A stretch of DNA of 52,575 bases from an uncultured Clostridia bacterium (lineage in GTDB: Bacteria > Bacillota > Clostridia > Peptostreptococcales > Anaerovoracaceae). Within the stretch, counting starts at the first letter, position 1, and every line of letters starts with the position of its first letter. Of this stretch, positions 26,660 through 35,877 are shown in pieces. Below the pieces are notes generated by a model, which saw only the letters and a program-made list of their open reading frames with translations, had not been told where the DNA came from and searched no databases. The position numbers were made by a program, and so were the translations under genes. The stretch covers positions 1 through 52,575 of the forward strand of contig CAMYVY010000016.1 in assembly GCA_947302715.1 (NCBI GenBank), written 5' to 3'.

Positions 26660-27766
26660 ATGAAGAAAAGATTAGTTGCAATTCTTATGGTGATTGCCGT
26701 GCTTGCTCTTGCCGCCTGTGGTGGTGGCGGAAACAGCACAAGTGGCGATTCTTCCGGCAGTACTTCAGGTGGAGATGCTGCTGCAACAGGTGAAAACGTC
26801 CATTTGGATTCCCTGAAGCTTCAGTTTGTACCATCAAGACCGGCTGAGGAGATAATCACCCAGACTTCAGGCCTTCCTGATCTTTTGATCGCTGAATTGG
26901 CAAACCACGGATATGACGTTGATGAAATCACAATCGAAGTATCCAGCTCCTTTGAGGCAGCAGGTGAAGCCCTTTCTGCAGGTTCAATCGATTTGGCTTG
27001 GCTCCCATCCGGAACATACATCGTATATTCCGATGAGACTGAAGTAATCCTTACCGCGACTCGTGCAGGTCTTTCCAATGACTCTGATAACCCGGCTGAC
27101 TGGAATGGAATAGAGAACAAGACATTAAGAGACGGCCCGCAGGTTTCCTACTACAAGGGACTCATCTATGCAGGACCTTCTCCAAAGGGACAGGAACTTG
27201 CCGCAAAGGTAAACAACGGTGAGGAACTCACATGGGACGATCTTGCTTCCGCAAAATGGTGCGTAGGTAAGTCCGTAACATCGAATGCGGGTTATTCTTT
27301 CCCGACCAAGTGGCTCATGGACAGATATGGCAAGAAGCTCACAGATCTTCCGAACCTGACACAGGATGACTATGCCGGTTCCTTCATGAAGGCAGCTGCA
27401 GAGCAGGTTGACGTCATCGTTTGCTACGCAGATGGACGTACAGACTATGAAGAAGACTGGAATACTCCTACAGATCAGACAACTTCCAAGGGCGCAGGCT
27501 ATGGAAGAGAAAAGGAAATCTGGGAAGAACTCAATGTTATCGGCGTAACGGATAATATCTACAATGATACAATTGCTATCACAAAGGCTAATCCGGATGT
27601 CTATAATGAGGACTTCATTAATGCATTCTGCGATTCCATGCTCGCAATCTGCGAAACACCTGAAGGTAAGGAAATCATCAGCATCTACACTCATGAGGGT
27701 TATCTGAGAGCAACAGATGCTGACTATGATGCTATGAGAGTAGCTCTTGAAGCCGTTCAGGAATAA
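26660..27766 (+). CDS. phnD: PhnD-type solute-binding lipoprotein
   Basis: 368 residues with lipobox ALAAC (C20) and a Gly/Ser linker. Features of phosphonate/phosphite-type binding proteins are LKLQFVPSRPAEEI at the start of the mature domain, a SAGSIDLAWLPSGTYI segment, and a late NEDFINAFCDSMLAI region. It captures substrate outside the membrane for the transporter encoded by the next three genes. GAGGAG precedes ATG 26660. The true ligand could be phosphonate, phosphite, phosphate ester or another oxyanion; no C-P lyase genes are nearby. Confidence 0.85.
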   Translation: MKKRLVAILMVIAVLALAACGGGGNSTSGDSSGSTSGGDAAATGENVHLDSLKLQFVPSRPAEEIITQTSGLPDLLIAELANHGYDVDEITIEVSSSFEAAGEALSAGSIDLAWLPSGTYIVYSDETEVILTATRAGLSNDSDNPADWNGIENKTLRDGPQVSYYKGLIYAGPSPKGQELAAKVNNGEELTWDDLASAKWCVGKSVTSNAGYSFPTKWLMDRYGKKLTDLPNLTQDDYAGSFMKAAAEQVDVIVCYADGRTDYEEDWNTPTDQTTSKGAGYGREKEIWEELNVIGVTDNIYNDTIAITKANPDVYNEDFINAFCDSMLAICETPEGKEIISIYTHEGYLRATDADYDAMRVALEAVQE

Positions 27767-27794
27767 TTTGAACAAATAGGTTAATATTAATTAT

Positions 27795-27825
27795 GGGTGA
27801 CCCTTAATTGGGCCACCCTTATTTT
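27795..27825 (+). terminator. attenuator-like hairpin between phnD and phnC
   Basis: GGGTGACCC (27795-27803) pairs with GGGCCACCC (27810-27818) with one mismatch, followed by TTATTTT. In a binding-protein-first operon such a leaky terminator would raise phnD expression above that of the membrane genes. Confidence 0.7.
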
Positions 27826-27852
27826 CTACATCACATAGTGGAGATTACTCTT

Positions 27853-28644
27853 ATGATTGAATTCAAAGATGTGTCTAAAACTTATCCCAATGGAACAAAG
27901 GGACTTAAGAACGTAAATCTTAAAATTGAACAGGGTGAATTCCTTGCAATCATTGGACTTTCGGGCGCAGGTAAATCCACGCTGATAAGAACAATCAACA
28001 GAATGATTGATATAACGGGCGGCCAGCTCATGGTGGACGGAACCGATGTTATGTCATTAAAGGGTGCTGAACTGAGAAGATTCAGACGTAAGATTGGGAT
28101 GATATTTCAATCCTTTAATCTGGTTTCTCGTTCAACGGTAATCAAAAATGTACTGATGTCCAACGTACCGGACATGCCTTGGTGGAAGACCTTCCTTGGA
28201 ATATATTCCAAGGAACAAAAGATAAGAGCGCTCGAGGCTTTGGACAAGGTCCACATTCTTGATAAGGCATACCACAGATGCGACGAGCTTTCGGGAGGAC
28301 AGATGCAGCGTGTTGCGCTCGCCAGGACTCTCAATCAAAACCCTTCTATTATTCTTGCTGATGAGCCGGTTGCATCGCTTGACCCGATCATTGCCGACGT
28401 TGTGATGAGCGACTTTTCCAGAATAAACAAGGACCTCAACATAAGCATTCTTATCAATATTCACCATGTGGATTTGGCTCTTAAGTATGCAACAAGGGTA
28501 ATAGGCGTCCGTGCGGGAGAAATCGTATATGACGGTCCGGCGAGCGATGTTACTCAAGAGGTTCTCAATCTTGTTTACATGGGCAAGGAAGTTCCGACAA
28601 CAGGAGACGTAATAGAAATCGAAGGAATGGTGATTGAACAATGA
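27853..28644 (+). CDS. phnC: PhnC-type ABC transporter ATPase
   Basis: 263 residues. Walker A GLSGAGKST, signature LSGGQMQRV, Walker B IILADEPVASLDP and a His-containing switch INIHHVDLA are typical of PhnC. The DEPVASLDP form is characteristic of phosphonate importers. ATG 27853 is chosen because GGAG lies 9 bases upstream and the family begins MIEFKDVSKTYPNG; the longer frame starts inside the attenuator hairpin. The stop overlaps the first permease gene by four bases. Confidence 0.92.
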   Translation: MIEFKDVSKTYPNGTKGLKNVNLKIEQGEFLAIIGLSGAGKSTLIRTINRMIDITGGQLMVDGTDVMSLKGAELRRFRRKIGMIFQSFNLVSRSTVIKNVLMSNVPDMPWWKTFLGIYSKEQKIRALEALDKVHILDKAYHRCDELSGGQMQRVALARTLNQNPSIILADEPVASLDPIIADVVMSDFSRINKDLNISILINIHHVDLALKYATRVIGVRAGEIVYDGPASDVTQEVLNLVYMGKEVPTTGDVIEIEGMVIEQ

Positions 28645-29483
28645 GGACATTGGAAAAGAAAATCCCACTCTTCGATAGAATTTTTAAACCGGAACACATT
28701 GTTCTGGAAAACGGTCACACCGTTGAAAGACCGAAGAGCAGGATGCCACTCGTCGTTTTGATAATGGCGATTGCGCTCTTGATAGCGGCGCACACCACAG
28801 GATTTGACTTTGGAATAATTGCGAAAAGAATTGGTCAGCTGACCGTCATACTTGGTCGTATATTTAGACCTAATTTCGAATTTTTCCCAAAGGTAATTCC
28901 TCCTCTGATAGGGACAATCAAGATGTCAATAGTGGGAACCGTCGTAGGTTGCATTTTGTCGCTTCCTTTCGCAATATTCGCTTCCAGTAATATCAACAAA
29001 AACAAACCCACGCTGTTTATAGTAAGAATAATCATATCGATAGTTCGTTCACTTCCGGTAATAGTATATGCCTATTTATTCGTATTTATTTTTGGAATGG
29101 GAACCTTTGCCGGATCCCTGGCTATCGGAGTATTCACCTTTGGTATTGTAACCAAGATGCTCTATGAGAATATTGAAACTATAGACATGGGTCCTTATGA
29201 AGCGATGCAGTCTTTCGGTTCGACCACGCTCGAATCATTCTGGTCTGCCTGTGTTCCACAAATACTTCCGCAGTATTTTGATAACTGTCTTTATTGCTTC
29301 GAGCTGAATGTAAGACAGTCGAGCATACTGGGTTATGTCGGAGCAGGCGGCCTCGGCATACTAATCACGGAGCGTATAAGTCTAAGAGCTTATGAAGATG
29401 CGGGAATGATATTCCTAACCATCTTCGCCGTGGTTTGGTTAATTGATTTGATGAACGATTATATTCGTTCCAGAATTAAGTGA
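28641..29483 (+). CDS. phnE: PhnE-type ABC permease, first copy
   Basis: 280 residues with about six helices. A cytoplasmic N-terminus is followed by the BPD-transport domain with motif EAMQSFGSTTLESFWSACVP and the ending GGLGILITERISLRAYEDAG, typical of PhnE. The ATG overlaps the phnC stop (ATGA), indicating coupling. It probably pairs with the second permease as a heterodimer. Confidence 0.9.
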   Translation: MRTLEKKIPLFDRIFKPEHIVLENGHTVERPKSRMPLVVLIMAIALLIAAHTTGFDFGIIAKRIGQLTVILGRIFRPNFEFFPKVIPPLIGTIKMSIVGTVVGCILSLPFAIFASSNINKNKPTLFIVRIIISIVRSLPVIVYAYLFVFIFGMGTFAGSLAIGVFTFGIVTKMLYENIETIDMGPYEAMQSFGSTTLESFWSACVPQILPQYFDNCLYCFELNVRQSSILGYVGAGGLGILITERISLRAYEDAGMIFLTIFAVVWLIDLMNDYIRSRIK

Positions 29484-29494
29484 GGTGGTGGATT

Positions 29495-30328
29495 ATGGAT
29501 AAAGAATACACTACCAATGAAAACGTATTGGAACAGCTTTATAGCGAACCAAAGAACCTTTGGAAGAGGCTCCTTATTGGTGCAATCCTGATTATCCTTG
29601 TCATATGGGGAAATTCGGATTCTCAATTCCAGGGTCTTACCGAGAAGGGCTTAAACGTAGCAAAGGCAATCGTCTATGGTATAACTCATCCCGAGACCAT
29701 GCTTCTCTTTGATCTAAGCGATAAGGGAATACCATACTTGGTCCTCGAGACGATTTCCATAGCATTTTTGTCAACCTTTATCGGCGCATGCCTTGCTATT
29801 CCAATCAGCTTTCTTTCGTCAACAAATATAGTACCGAAACCGGTTGCTTATGTTTTCCGCGCGATAACCTTGCTCATAAGAACCATACCGTCCCTTATAT
29901 GGGCGCTCATTTGGATTCGAGTTACAGGCCCGGGTGCATTCTGCGGCGTAATCACTCAATCCATTTGTTCCATAGGAATGATATCCAAGATGAACATTTC
30001 GGCCATAGAGAATTTGGACACGGGAGTCTTGGAGGCTCTGGATGCTTGCGGGGCGAACACGTTTGAGAAGATAAGATGCGGCGTTATTCCACAGCTTTCG
30101 GCAACCTTCGTTTCAACGGCAATCTACCGCTTCGATATCAACTTAAAGGATGCAACCATCCTCGGTATCGTTGGTGCGGGAGGTATAGGTTTCCCATTAA
30201 ACGATGCAATAGCAAATGCCAGATGGAACCGCGTAGGCGCATTCCTTCTGGTCTTGATCATAATGGTAGTTCTTATCGAATGGATTTCAACAAAGATAAG
30301 AGGAAGCCTTGCAAGAGGAAAGCATTAA
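29495..30328 (+). CDS. phnE: PhnE-type ABC permease, second copy
   Basis: 277 residues, paralogous to the preceding permease, with motif EALDACGANTFEKIRCGVIP and GGIGFPLNDAI. ATG 29495 has GAGGTGG at 29482-29488; a GTG five codons earlier overlaps the previous stop and is unlikely. Two adjacent PhnE genes are common in these operons. Its stop abuts the stop of the convergent tyrosine phosphatase gene, and the operon terminator hairpin lies inside that gene. Confidence 0.9.
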   Translation: MDKEYTTNENVLEQLYSEPKNLWKRLLIGAILIILVIWGNSDSQFQGLTEKGLNVAKAIVYGITHPETMLLFDLSDKGIPYLVLETISIAFLSTFIGACLAIPISFLSSTNIVPKPVAYVFRAITLLIRTIPSLIWALIWIRVTGPGAFCGVITQSICSIGMISKMNISAIENLDTGVLEALDACGANTFEKIRCGVIPQLSATFVSTAIYRFDINLKDATILGIVGAGGIGFPLNDAIANARWNRVGAFLLVLIIMVVLIEWISTKIRGSLARGKH

Positions 30329-31099
30329 TTATTCGAGATACATGTCTCGCAGGTTTGATAGGGAGTTTTCATCCATTGAAAACTCCCTTCTGAAATATTT
30401 TTCGATGGAGCCGTGACGATTTTGAATCTCTGATATCACAGACCTACCGATGGTTTCAGTTACGCCTGTGCGCATACAAATGAGTTCCCTAAGGACCGGA
30501 TGCTCTTTGATTTTTTCTTTGTTTAGGGAAAGCTCTTGTTCAATCGTCTCTTTGTGGAATTCATTGCTCAGCATGAAATCCTGGAATACTGTTTCTTCAT
30601 CGATACCGAGTGCTAAGAGAAGAACCATTGCAAATACTCCGGTCCTGTCCTTTCCGGTATGACAGTGAAACAAAAGTGGAACCGAGCCATCAGCGACCTT
30701 GGACATCAAGAGTCTCAATGCTTCGTTATCGAAGGGGATTTCATTATAGTATTGTTTTAGAAGCATAAGCTGCTCCTCTCCCTCTTTACCGATTTTGCTC
30801 ATGCCGACGGGAGAGAAGTCGATTTCGGAACCGCCTCTAAAGGCGACGCCGCTATGCCTGACAACCTCTATATTTGGGAATACGGGATCCGGCCGTTCTT
30901 CGGCTTCGGAGGATGTCCTGAGGTCCATGATGCTTTTGATACCAAGGGCAAGAAAATTCTCGGTTTCTTGCTCGTTCAATAAATATAAACCGCCGCTTCT
31001 AAATAGAAGTCCCGGTTTGATAGATCTTCCGTCGATGCTTTTGTATCCACCAAGGTCGCGGAAGTTTATATGATCTCTAAAAAGTGGGTTTATTGACAT
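30329..31099 (-). CDS. tyrosine-phosphatase-like protein (LipA/MptpB type)
   Basis: 256 residues with the signature HCHTGKDRTG (Cys146, Arg in the P-loop), the family form seen in MptpB/LipA-like phosphatases that act on phosphotyrosine and sometimes phosphoinositides. NFRDLGGYKSIDGR near the N-terminus is also diagnostic. It has no signal peptide. GGAGTAAAC precedes the ATG. It is convergent with the phn operon and divergent from the nucleotidase gene. The physiological substrate is unknown. Confidence 0.88.
   Translation of the reverse strand: MSINPLFRDHINFRDLGGYKSIDGRSIKPGLLFRSGGLYLLNEQETENFLALGIKSIMDLRTSSEAEERPDPVFPNIEVVRHSGVAFRGGSEIDFSPVGMSKIGKEGEEQLMLLKQYYNEIPFDNEALRLLMSKVADGSVPLLFHCHTGKDRTGVFAMVLLLALGIDEETVFQDFMLSNEFHKETIEQELSLNKEKIKEHPVLRELICMRTGVTETIGRSVISEIQNRHGSIEKYFRREFSMDENSLSNLRDMYLE
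30360..30402 (+). terminator. terminator-like hairpin inside the convergent phosphatase gene
   Basis: AGGGAGTTTTCA (30360-30371) pairs perfectly with TGAAAACTCCCT (30377-30388), a 12-bp stem with a 5-base loop. A T-rich stretch follows 9 bases later. It would stop phn operon transcripts while also encoding C-terminal residues of the phosphatase on the other strand. Confidence 0.65.
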
Positions 31100-31207
31100 A
31101 GTTTACTCCTATTGATATTAACATCTGAAATTAACATCACATAATTTTAGCAAATAGTATTATGCGATGTAAAGATAAAGATTTATTGAAGAAAGTGAAG
31201 AATTAAC

Positions 31208-32779
31208 TTGAAAGAATCCAATCCGAACAGAATCAGAATCCTTTGTACATCCGATGTTCATGGAAAAATATATCCGCATAGTTATGCGGACGGCTCATAT
31301 CAGGCTTATGGCTATGCCAGACTAAAGACATGCATAGATTCACTAAGAGATGAAAATACCATCTTGATAGACAATGGGGATGTCCTTGTCGGTTCTCCGT
31401 TTATGCAATATTTTATGAGCAATTTCCCGACTGATTTGGGAAAGACGAGCCCTATTACGAGGGTTATAAATGCAATGAATTATGACTTCATCAATCTGGG
31501 CAATCACGACTTTGATTATGGAGTAAAAGCTTTATTTCATCACATAGAGGGAACGGGAGCAAAATGCATAACGGAGAATGTGCGCTATACTTCGAATGCC
31601 GGAAGTGGGGCGTGCTCCTTACCGAAATACTTGAACCATCAAAGGGAAAACTGCTATGAACTGATTGAAATAGCAGGTAAGAAACTCGCGTTATTTGGCA
31701 TTATTACTCACTTTGTTCCAAAGTGGGAAGGGGAGGAACATACTAAGGGAATGACGTTCCTCGATGCCTTTGATGAAGCGAAGAGAATAGTTGAGAAAAT
31801 CAAAGAGGACAATCTTGCTGATTATATAGTCTGTGTTTATCACGGGGGATTCGAGCGGGATCCCGAAACCGGAGAACAGATAGGATTTGATACCGGTGAA
31901 AACCAGGGTTACAGAATGCTAAAGGAAATACCCGAAATAGATGTACTTTTAACCGGGCATCAGCATAGATTGTTTGAGGGAAATAAATATACTCAGCCCG
32001 GAGAGGGCGGAGTGTATCTTGCTTGCGTTGACATCGATTTGGAAACGGGAACTGTTAATCCCAAGCTTATCGAGGTGGAAACGGAAGCTGATGAGGGGAT
32101 AATGAATCTTGTCAGGGATGATGAAGATGCGTGCCAGATTTGGCTTGATAAAATCATAGGAAAGAGCAAACTGGACTTGCTTATTCATGACGAGCTTGAT
32201 GCAAGGATTAACAAGAGTCAGCTAATAACCTACGTAAACAAAGTTCAGATGGATTACTGCGGAGCCGATGTTTCGGCGGTTGCGCTTTTTTATGGCGCAA
32301 TCGGTATCGGCCCGGATATAAGCATGAGGCAGTTAGTCAGTACCTATGTCTTCCCGGATAACTTGATTGTAAAGAAAATAAATGGCAAAATACTTAGAGA
32401 CTATCTGGAAAAGGATATGGAGTTTTGGATTATCGAGGATGGAAAAATAGCGATTAATCCTGAATACATGGTTCCTTACCCTCAGCATTTTAACTATGAT
32501 ATGCTTGATGGAGTTGAATATACGGCGAAGATTTCAAATCCTGTTGGAGAGAGAATCATTAAACTGACAAGAAATGGCGAGCCTGTGACGGATGAAATGG
32601 AGCTAACAATTGCCGTAAGCAATTACAGAGCCGCGGGCGGCGGAAATTTCTTTATGCTTAGCGATGCCGAAACTGTTTGGCAGGATTCGATTACCGTGGT
32701 AGACTTAATGCAAAGAGACATTATGGAAAAAAGAGTAATTGAGTTCGAACCGGTGAACAATATAGAGATAATATTATAG
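31208..32779 (+). CDS. metallophosphatase / 5'-nucleotidase family protein
   Basis: 523 residues. The calcineurin-like metal motifs are present: TSDVHGK, DNGDVLVGSP, LGNHDFDYG, YHGGFE and LTGHQHR. A C-terminal 5'-nucleotidase substrate domain follows (SNYRAAGGGNFFML). No signal peptide is seen, so it acts in the cytoplasm, unlike the secreted UshA type. The start is TTG 31208, because the next Met lies beyond the first two metal motifs; the binding site (GAAG) is weak. It would release nucleosides and phosphate from nucleotides or cyclic phosphodiesters. Its 3' end overlaps a 14-bp tandem repeat. Confidence 0.88.
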   Translation: MKESNPNRIRILCTSDVHGKIYPHSYADGSYQAYGYARLKTCIDSLRDENTILIDNGDVLVGSPFMQYFMSNFPTDLGKTSPITRVINAMNYDFINLGNHDFDYGVKALFHHIEGTGAKCITENVRYTSNAGSGACSLPKYLNHQRENCYELIEIAGKKLALFGIITHFVPKWEGEEHTKGMTFLDAFDEAKRIVEKIKEDNLADYIVCVYHGGFERDPETGEQIGFDTGENQGYRMLKEIPEIDVLLTGHQHRLFEGNKYTQPGEGGVYLACVDIDLETGTVNPKLIEVETEADEGIMNLVRDDEDACQIWLDKIIGKSKLDLLIHDELDARINKSQLITYVNKVQMDYCGADVSAVALFYGAIGIGPDISMRQLVSTYVFPDNLIVKKINGKILRDYLEKDMEFWIIEDGKIAINPEYMVPYPQHFNYDMLDGVEYTAKISNPVGERIIKLTRNGEPVTDEMELTIAVSNYRAAGGGNFFMLSDAETVWQDSITVVDLMQRDIMEKRVIEFEPVNNIEIIL

Positions 32780-32811
32780 AGATAATATTATAGAGATACT
32801 ATTATAGAAAC
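32761..32811. repeat. 14-bp tandem repeat, 3.6 copies
   Basis: Units TATAGAGATAATAT start at 32761, 32775 and 32789 (the third ending CTAT), with a partial copy at 32803. The array begins inside the last codons of the nucleotidase gene and reaches the ribosome binding site of the next gene. Confidence 0.9.
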
Positions 32812-32823
32812 AAGGAGATGCTC

Positions 32824-33801
32824 ATGAACAACATTTTTAAAACAGTACTGCTTTTAGCGCTTCCGGCCAGTGGAAAATCAGAAGTAAGGCATTTTATGGC
32901 GAATATTGAGGCGGAGAGATTAAGGGATGAATTCCATATCGGAGAGAATCTTCAATTGGACGACTTCCCATATGTGCATTTCATGAGACTTGTGGATGAG
33001 GAACTTTCGAAGCTGGGTCTTGATCATATGTTTTATGAAGGCAGCACGAAGCCATTCGTCACTGATTATGATTGGGGTACGCTTACGGAACTATTGAACG
33101 AAGATTATACGAGGCTCATGAACAATGAAATAGTGAATACGGAAAGCTATGCCATGGAGCTTTTTGAGAGAATTGAGAGAGCTGCCAAGAAGGTTGGAAT
33201 AGAGCCGAGAATCGCGGCTCTTGATGATGAAATAATAGAGACGCTTGCGGATAACCTCGAAGATGAGGCGAGAAGAATAACCTTAGAGAAGGAAGCACAG
33301 TACAGCGATAACTACGAAGGAAAGACCTTGGTTATTGAATGCGCAAGAGGCGGTCCCGATGGCTCGGAGATGCCGTTATCAGGTGGTTATGGATACCAGT
33401 ATACAATACCCATTTTCTCCAACGAAATCCTTGATGGAGCGGCGATACTCTACATATGGGTTACACCGGAGGAATCGAGAAGAAAGAATAATGAGAGAGC
33501 AAATCCGGATGACCCGGGTTCAAATCTCTTCCATGGCGTACCGATGGAGGTAATGCTCAGGGATTATGGATGCGACGACATGTCGTACCTCTTGGAGCAT
33601 ACTGAAGTACCGAGAACGATTACCGTAAAAAACGACCGAGGAGTATGGCACGTTCCAATTGGAATCTTTGATAACAGGGTGGACAAGACTTCCTTCCTCA
33701 GAAACGACAAATCCACCTGGAAGGACTATCAGATTGATTCGATGACCGAATCCATCAAGATTGCTACTGATGCAATGTGGAGTAATTACAATAAACAGTA
33801 A
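32824..33801 (+). CDS. uncharacterised P-loop NTPase-like protein
   Basis: About 325 residues. The N-terminus has a Walker A-like LPASGKSE, as in small kinases. Later come an acidic-rich helical region, CARGGPDGSEMPLSGGYGYQ and IYIWVTPEESRRKNNERANPDD, the last resembling the phosphate-handling lid of nucleotide or zeta-toxin-like kinases. ATG 32824 is preferred over 32818 because AAGGAG ends immediately before the latter. The 14-bp repeats supply its leader. I do not recognise a characterised homologue; a kinase acting on a small molecule or nucleotide is only a guess. Confidence 0.7.
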   Translation: MNNIFKTVLLLALPASGKSEVRHFMANIEAERLRDEFHIGENLQLDDFPYVHFMRLVDEELSKLGLDHMFYEGSTKPFVTDYDWGTLTELLNEDYTRLMNNEIVNTESYAMELFERIERAAKKVGIEPRIAALDDEIIETLADNLEDEARRITLEKEAQYSDNYEGKTLVIECARGGPDGSEMPLSGGYGYQYTIPIFSNEILDGAAILYIWVTPEESRRKNNERANPDDPGSNLFHGVPMEVMLRDYGCDDMSYLLEHTEVPRTITVKNDRGVWHVPIGIFDNRVDKTSFLRNDKSTWKDYQIDSMTESIKIATDAMWSNYNKQ

Positions 33802-33871
33802 GTGCTCTCGGCTATATGATATGTTTTATTGGTGTAGTTTAAATGCGATTTAATAAGTGAGGGGTCTTAAA

Positions 33872-35038
33872 ATGAAGGCGAACAAAGAAAGAATAGTTAA
33901 TGAGTTTCTGGAACTCACGAGCATTGATTCTGAGAGTTATAACGAGAGGGAGATGGCTGATGCCCTAACGTTAAAGCTCGAGGCGCTCGGCTTTGATGTT
34001 GAAGAAGACACGGTAGATGACATAATCGATGGCACGGCGGGAAATCTATATGCGTTCCTAAAGGGCGATCCAAATAAGGAGTCGATTCTTTTCTCCGGGC
34101 ATATGGATACAGTGAAGCCCGGAAATGGCAAGAAGGTTACTATTCACGACGACGGCAAAATCACCAGCGACGGGACTACGGTTCTCGGTGCCGACGACAT
34201 CGCGGGTGTAGTCGGAATCCTCGAAGGAATAAGACTTGTTCAGGAAGCGGGAGCTTCCGTCGGTGACATTGAGATAATCTTCTCCGTCTGCGAGGAGCAG
34301 CACGGTAAGGGCGTTAAGAATTTTGATTATTCCAAGATACAATCAAAGCTCGCATATGCGCTCGATTTGACAGGTCCTCCGGGAGCGGCTGCGACTCAGG
34401 CGCCGTCCATCGTTTCATTCACGGCTAATGTATTCGGAAAAGCCGCACATGCAGGCTTTGAGCCTGAGAAGGGACTCAACGCACTTCAGGCTGCAGCAAG
34501 AGCGATAACCCGAATTGACCAGGGTCATGTCGGAGAAATGACCGTAAACATCGGAAAGATTAAGTCGGGAATAGCGACTAATATCGTGACCGAGGAATGC
34601 TTCGTTGCCGGTGAAGTGAGAAGCTTTGATCATGAAGCTGCGGTAGCGGAGGTCGAGAGAATCGGGGACATCTTCGAAGAGGAAGCAGAAAAGTTGGTTC
34701 TTGAATCGGCGAATGGCATGGCTCCGATAGACCCTGAAGTCGGACGCACGATAGGTGAATGTCAATTCGACTACGAGGTGAACATTCGCGCCTTTGATAT
34801 TCCGCACGATGCTGAAGTTTGCAAGCGCTTCCAAAAGGCTTGCGGAAACCTGGGCCTCCCCGGCGACCTGGTGTCCACCCACGGCGGAAGCGACAATGCC
34901 TTCTTCGTCGAACAGGGAATAGACGGAATTGTATTATCCTGCGGAATGTACGACGTTCATTCCACCAAGGAATACAGCTATGTGGAAGATCTGGTAAAGA
35001 GCGCAGAGCTTGTAGCGGAGCTTTTGACCGTTGATTAA
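33872..35038 (+). CDS. M20-family metallopeptidase (PepT-like)
   Basis: 388 residues. Metal-binding motifs of the M20 clan are GHMDTV, LGADDIAGVVG (bridging Asp), CEEQHGKG (catalytic Glu pair), ALDLTG and the final THGGSDNAF. A dimerisation domain lies at about 190-300 (FGKAAHAGFEPEKG). The family includes tripeptidase T and related exopeptidases. ATG 33872 follows GAGGGG; five upstream codons lack support. It acts in the cytoplasm on short peptides. The exact specificity is unknown. Confidence 0.88.
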   Translation: MKANKERIVNEFLELTSIDSESYNEREMADALTLKLEALGFDVEEDTVDDIIDGTAGNLYAFLKGDPNKESILFSGHMDTVKPGNGKKVTIHDDGKITSDGTTVLGADDIAGVVGILEGIRLVQEAGASVGDIEIIFSVCEEQHGKGVKNFDYSKIQSKLAYALDLTGPPGAAATQAPSIVSFTANVFGKAAHAGFEPEKGLNALQAAARAITRIDQGHVGEMTVNIGKIKSGIATNIVTEECFVAGEVRSFDHEAAVAEVERIGDIFEEEAEKLVLESANGMAPIDPEVGRTIGECQFDYEVNIRAFDIPHDAEVCKRFQKACGNLGLPGDLVSTHGGSDNAFFVEQGIDGIVLSCGMYDVHSTKEYSYVEDLVKSAELVAELLTVD

Positions 35039-35049
35039 TTATATTAACC

Positions 35050-35835
35050 ATGAAGATAATCCTGATTAGGCATGGGAAAGTAAATATGGATTGGGAATCA
35101 TCTTATGATTCCGCTGGTTTTGATGAGGCGCAAGCAAGGTATGATGTTTCGCCTCTCTTTGATTATACGGGAAGAGTAGGGACTCCGGAGGGATACCGAA
35201 TTTACATAAGCAAGCTCCGTAGAACATATGATACTGCGATGCAGGTCTTCGATTTCAAACAAGAAGTTTCTGTGATTGATCTTGATGATGAGATTAATGC
35301 TGGAAGATATCCGAAGTCGTCCAAGGAACGCAATATGGAAAACGAGCTTGGTGTTGATGCGAACGGAAAGCCGGTAGAAGTATCTTGGGACGACAATAAT
35401 ACCCTCCTAAAGACGGAACTACTAAATGAGGTTCCCAAGAGATCATTTAAGGATACGAGTAGCATAATAAGCCGGGCTATCTGGACGGCAAGGTCGCGTA
35501 TACAATGGTATCTTAATAATCATAGGCAGCCGGAAATAAAAGCGGAGACGCGGGCGAGAGCCGAAAAGCTGGCCGATATTCTGGAGGCCGACGGCAAGGA
35601 CGCAGTCCTTATAAGCCATGAATTCTTCCTCTATACTCTAAAGGGCGTACTTGAAAAGAGGGGATTCCTGATAGAGCGAAGCAGCACCGGTCGCATCAAG
35701 AATTGGGAGAGAATCCGAGCATCAAAGCGGAGCATGCACTGCGGAGTCTGCGGCCACAACTGCCTGCTTACCAACCCCGGCTGCAATGTCGGCCGTGATG
35801 CAGCCGCCCGCCAAGGGATAACAATAAAGGCATAA
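35050..35835 (+). CDS. histidine phosphatase family protein with C-terminal Cys cluster
   Basis: 261 residues. LIRHGK at 5-10 holds the phospho-accepting His. SKLRRTYDTA and LISHEFFL supply the other catalytic Arg and His of the phosphoglycerate-mutase-like fold. The C-terminus adds Cys231, Cys234, Cys238 and Cys245 (C-x2-C-x3-C-x6-C), which could bind zinc or an iron-sulfur cluster; as far as I know this tail is not usual for the family. The gene follows the peptidase by 11 bases and ends in a very strong terminator. The substrate is unknown. Confidence 0.8.
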   Translation: MKIILIRHGKVNMDWESSYDSAGFDEAQARYDVSPLFDYTGRVGTPEGYRIYISKLRRTYDTAMQVFDFKQEVSVIDLDDEINAGRYPKSSKERNMENELGVDANGKPVEVSWDDNNTLLKTELLNEVPKRSFKDTSSIISRAIWTARSRIQWYLNNHRQPEIKAETRARAEKLADILEADGKDAVLISHEFFLYTLKGVLEKRGFLIERSSTGRIKNWERIRASKRSMHCGVCGHNCLLTNPGCNVGRDAAARQGITIKA

Positions 35836-35876
35836 CAAAATGGACCTAATATAATTAGGTCCATTTTGTTTAGGTT
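35834..35876. terminator. strong bidirectional terminator
   Basis: A perfect 17-bp stem, 35834-35850 with 35854-35870, has a 3-base loop and flanking A and T tracts. It separates the convergent histidine-phosphatase and clostripain genes. Confidence 0.93.
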
Positions 35877-35877
35877 T

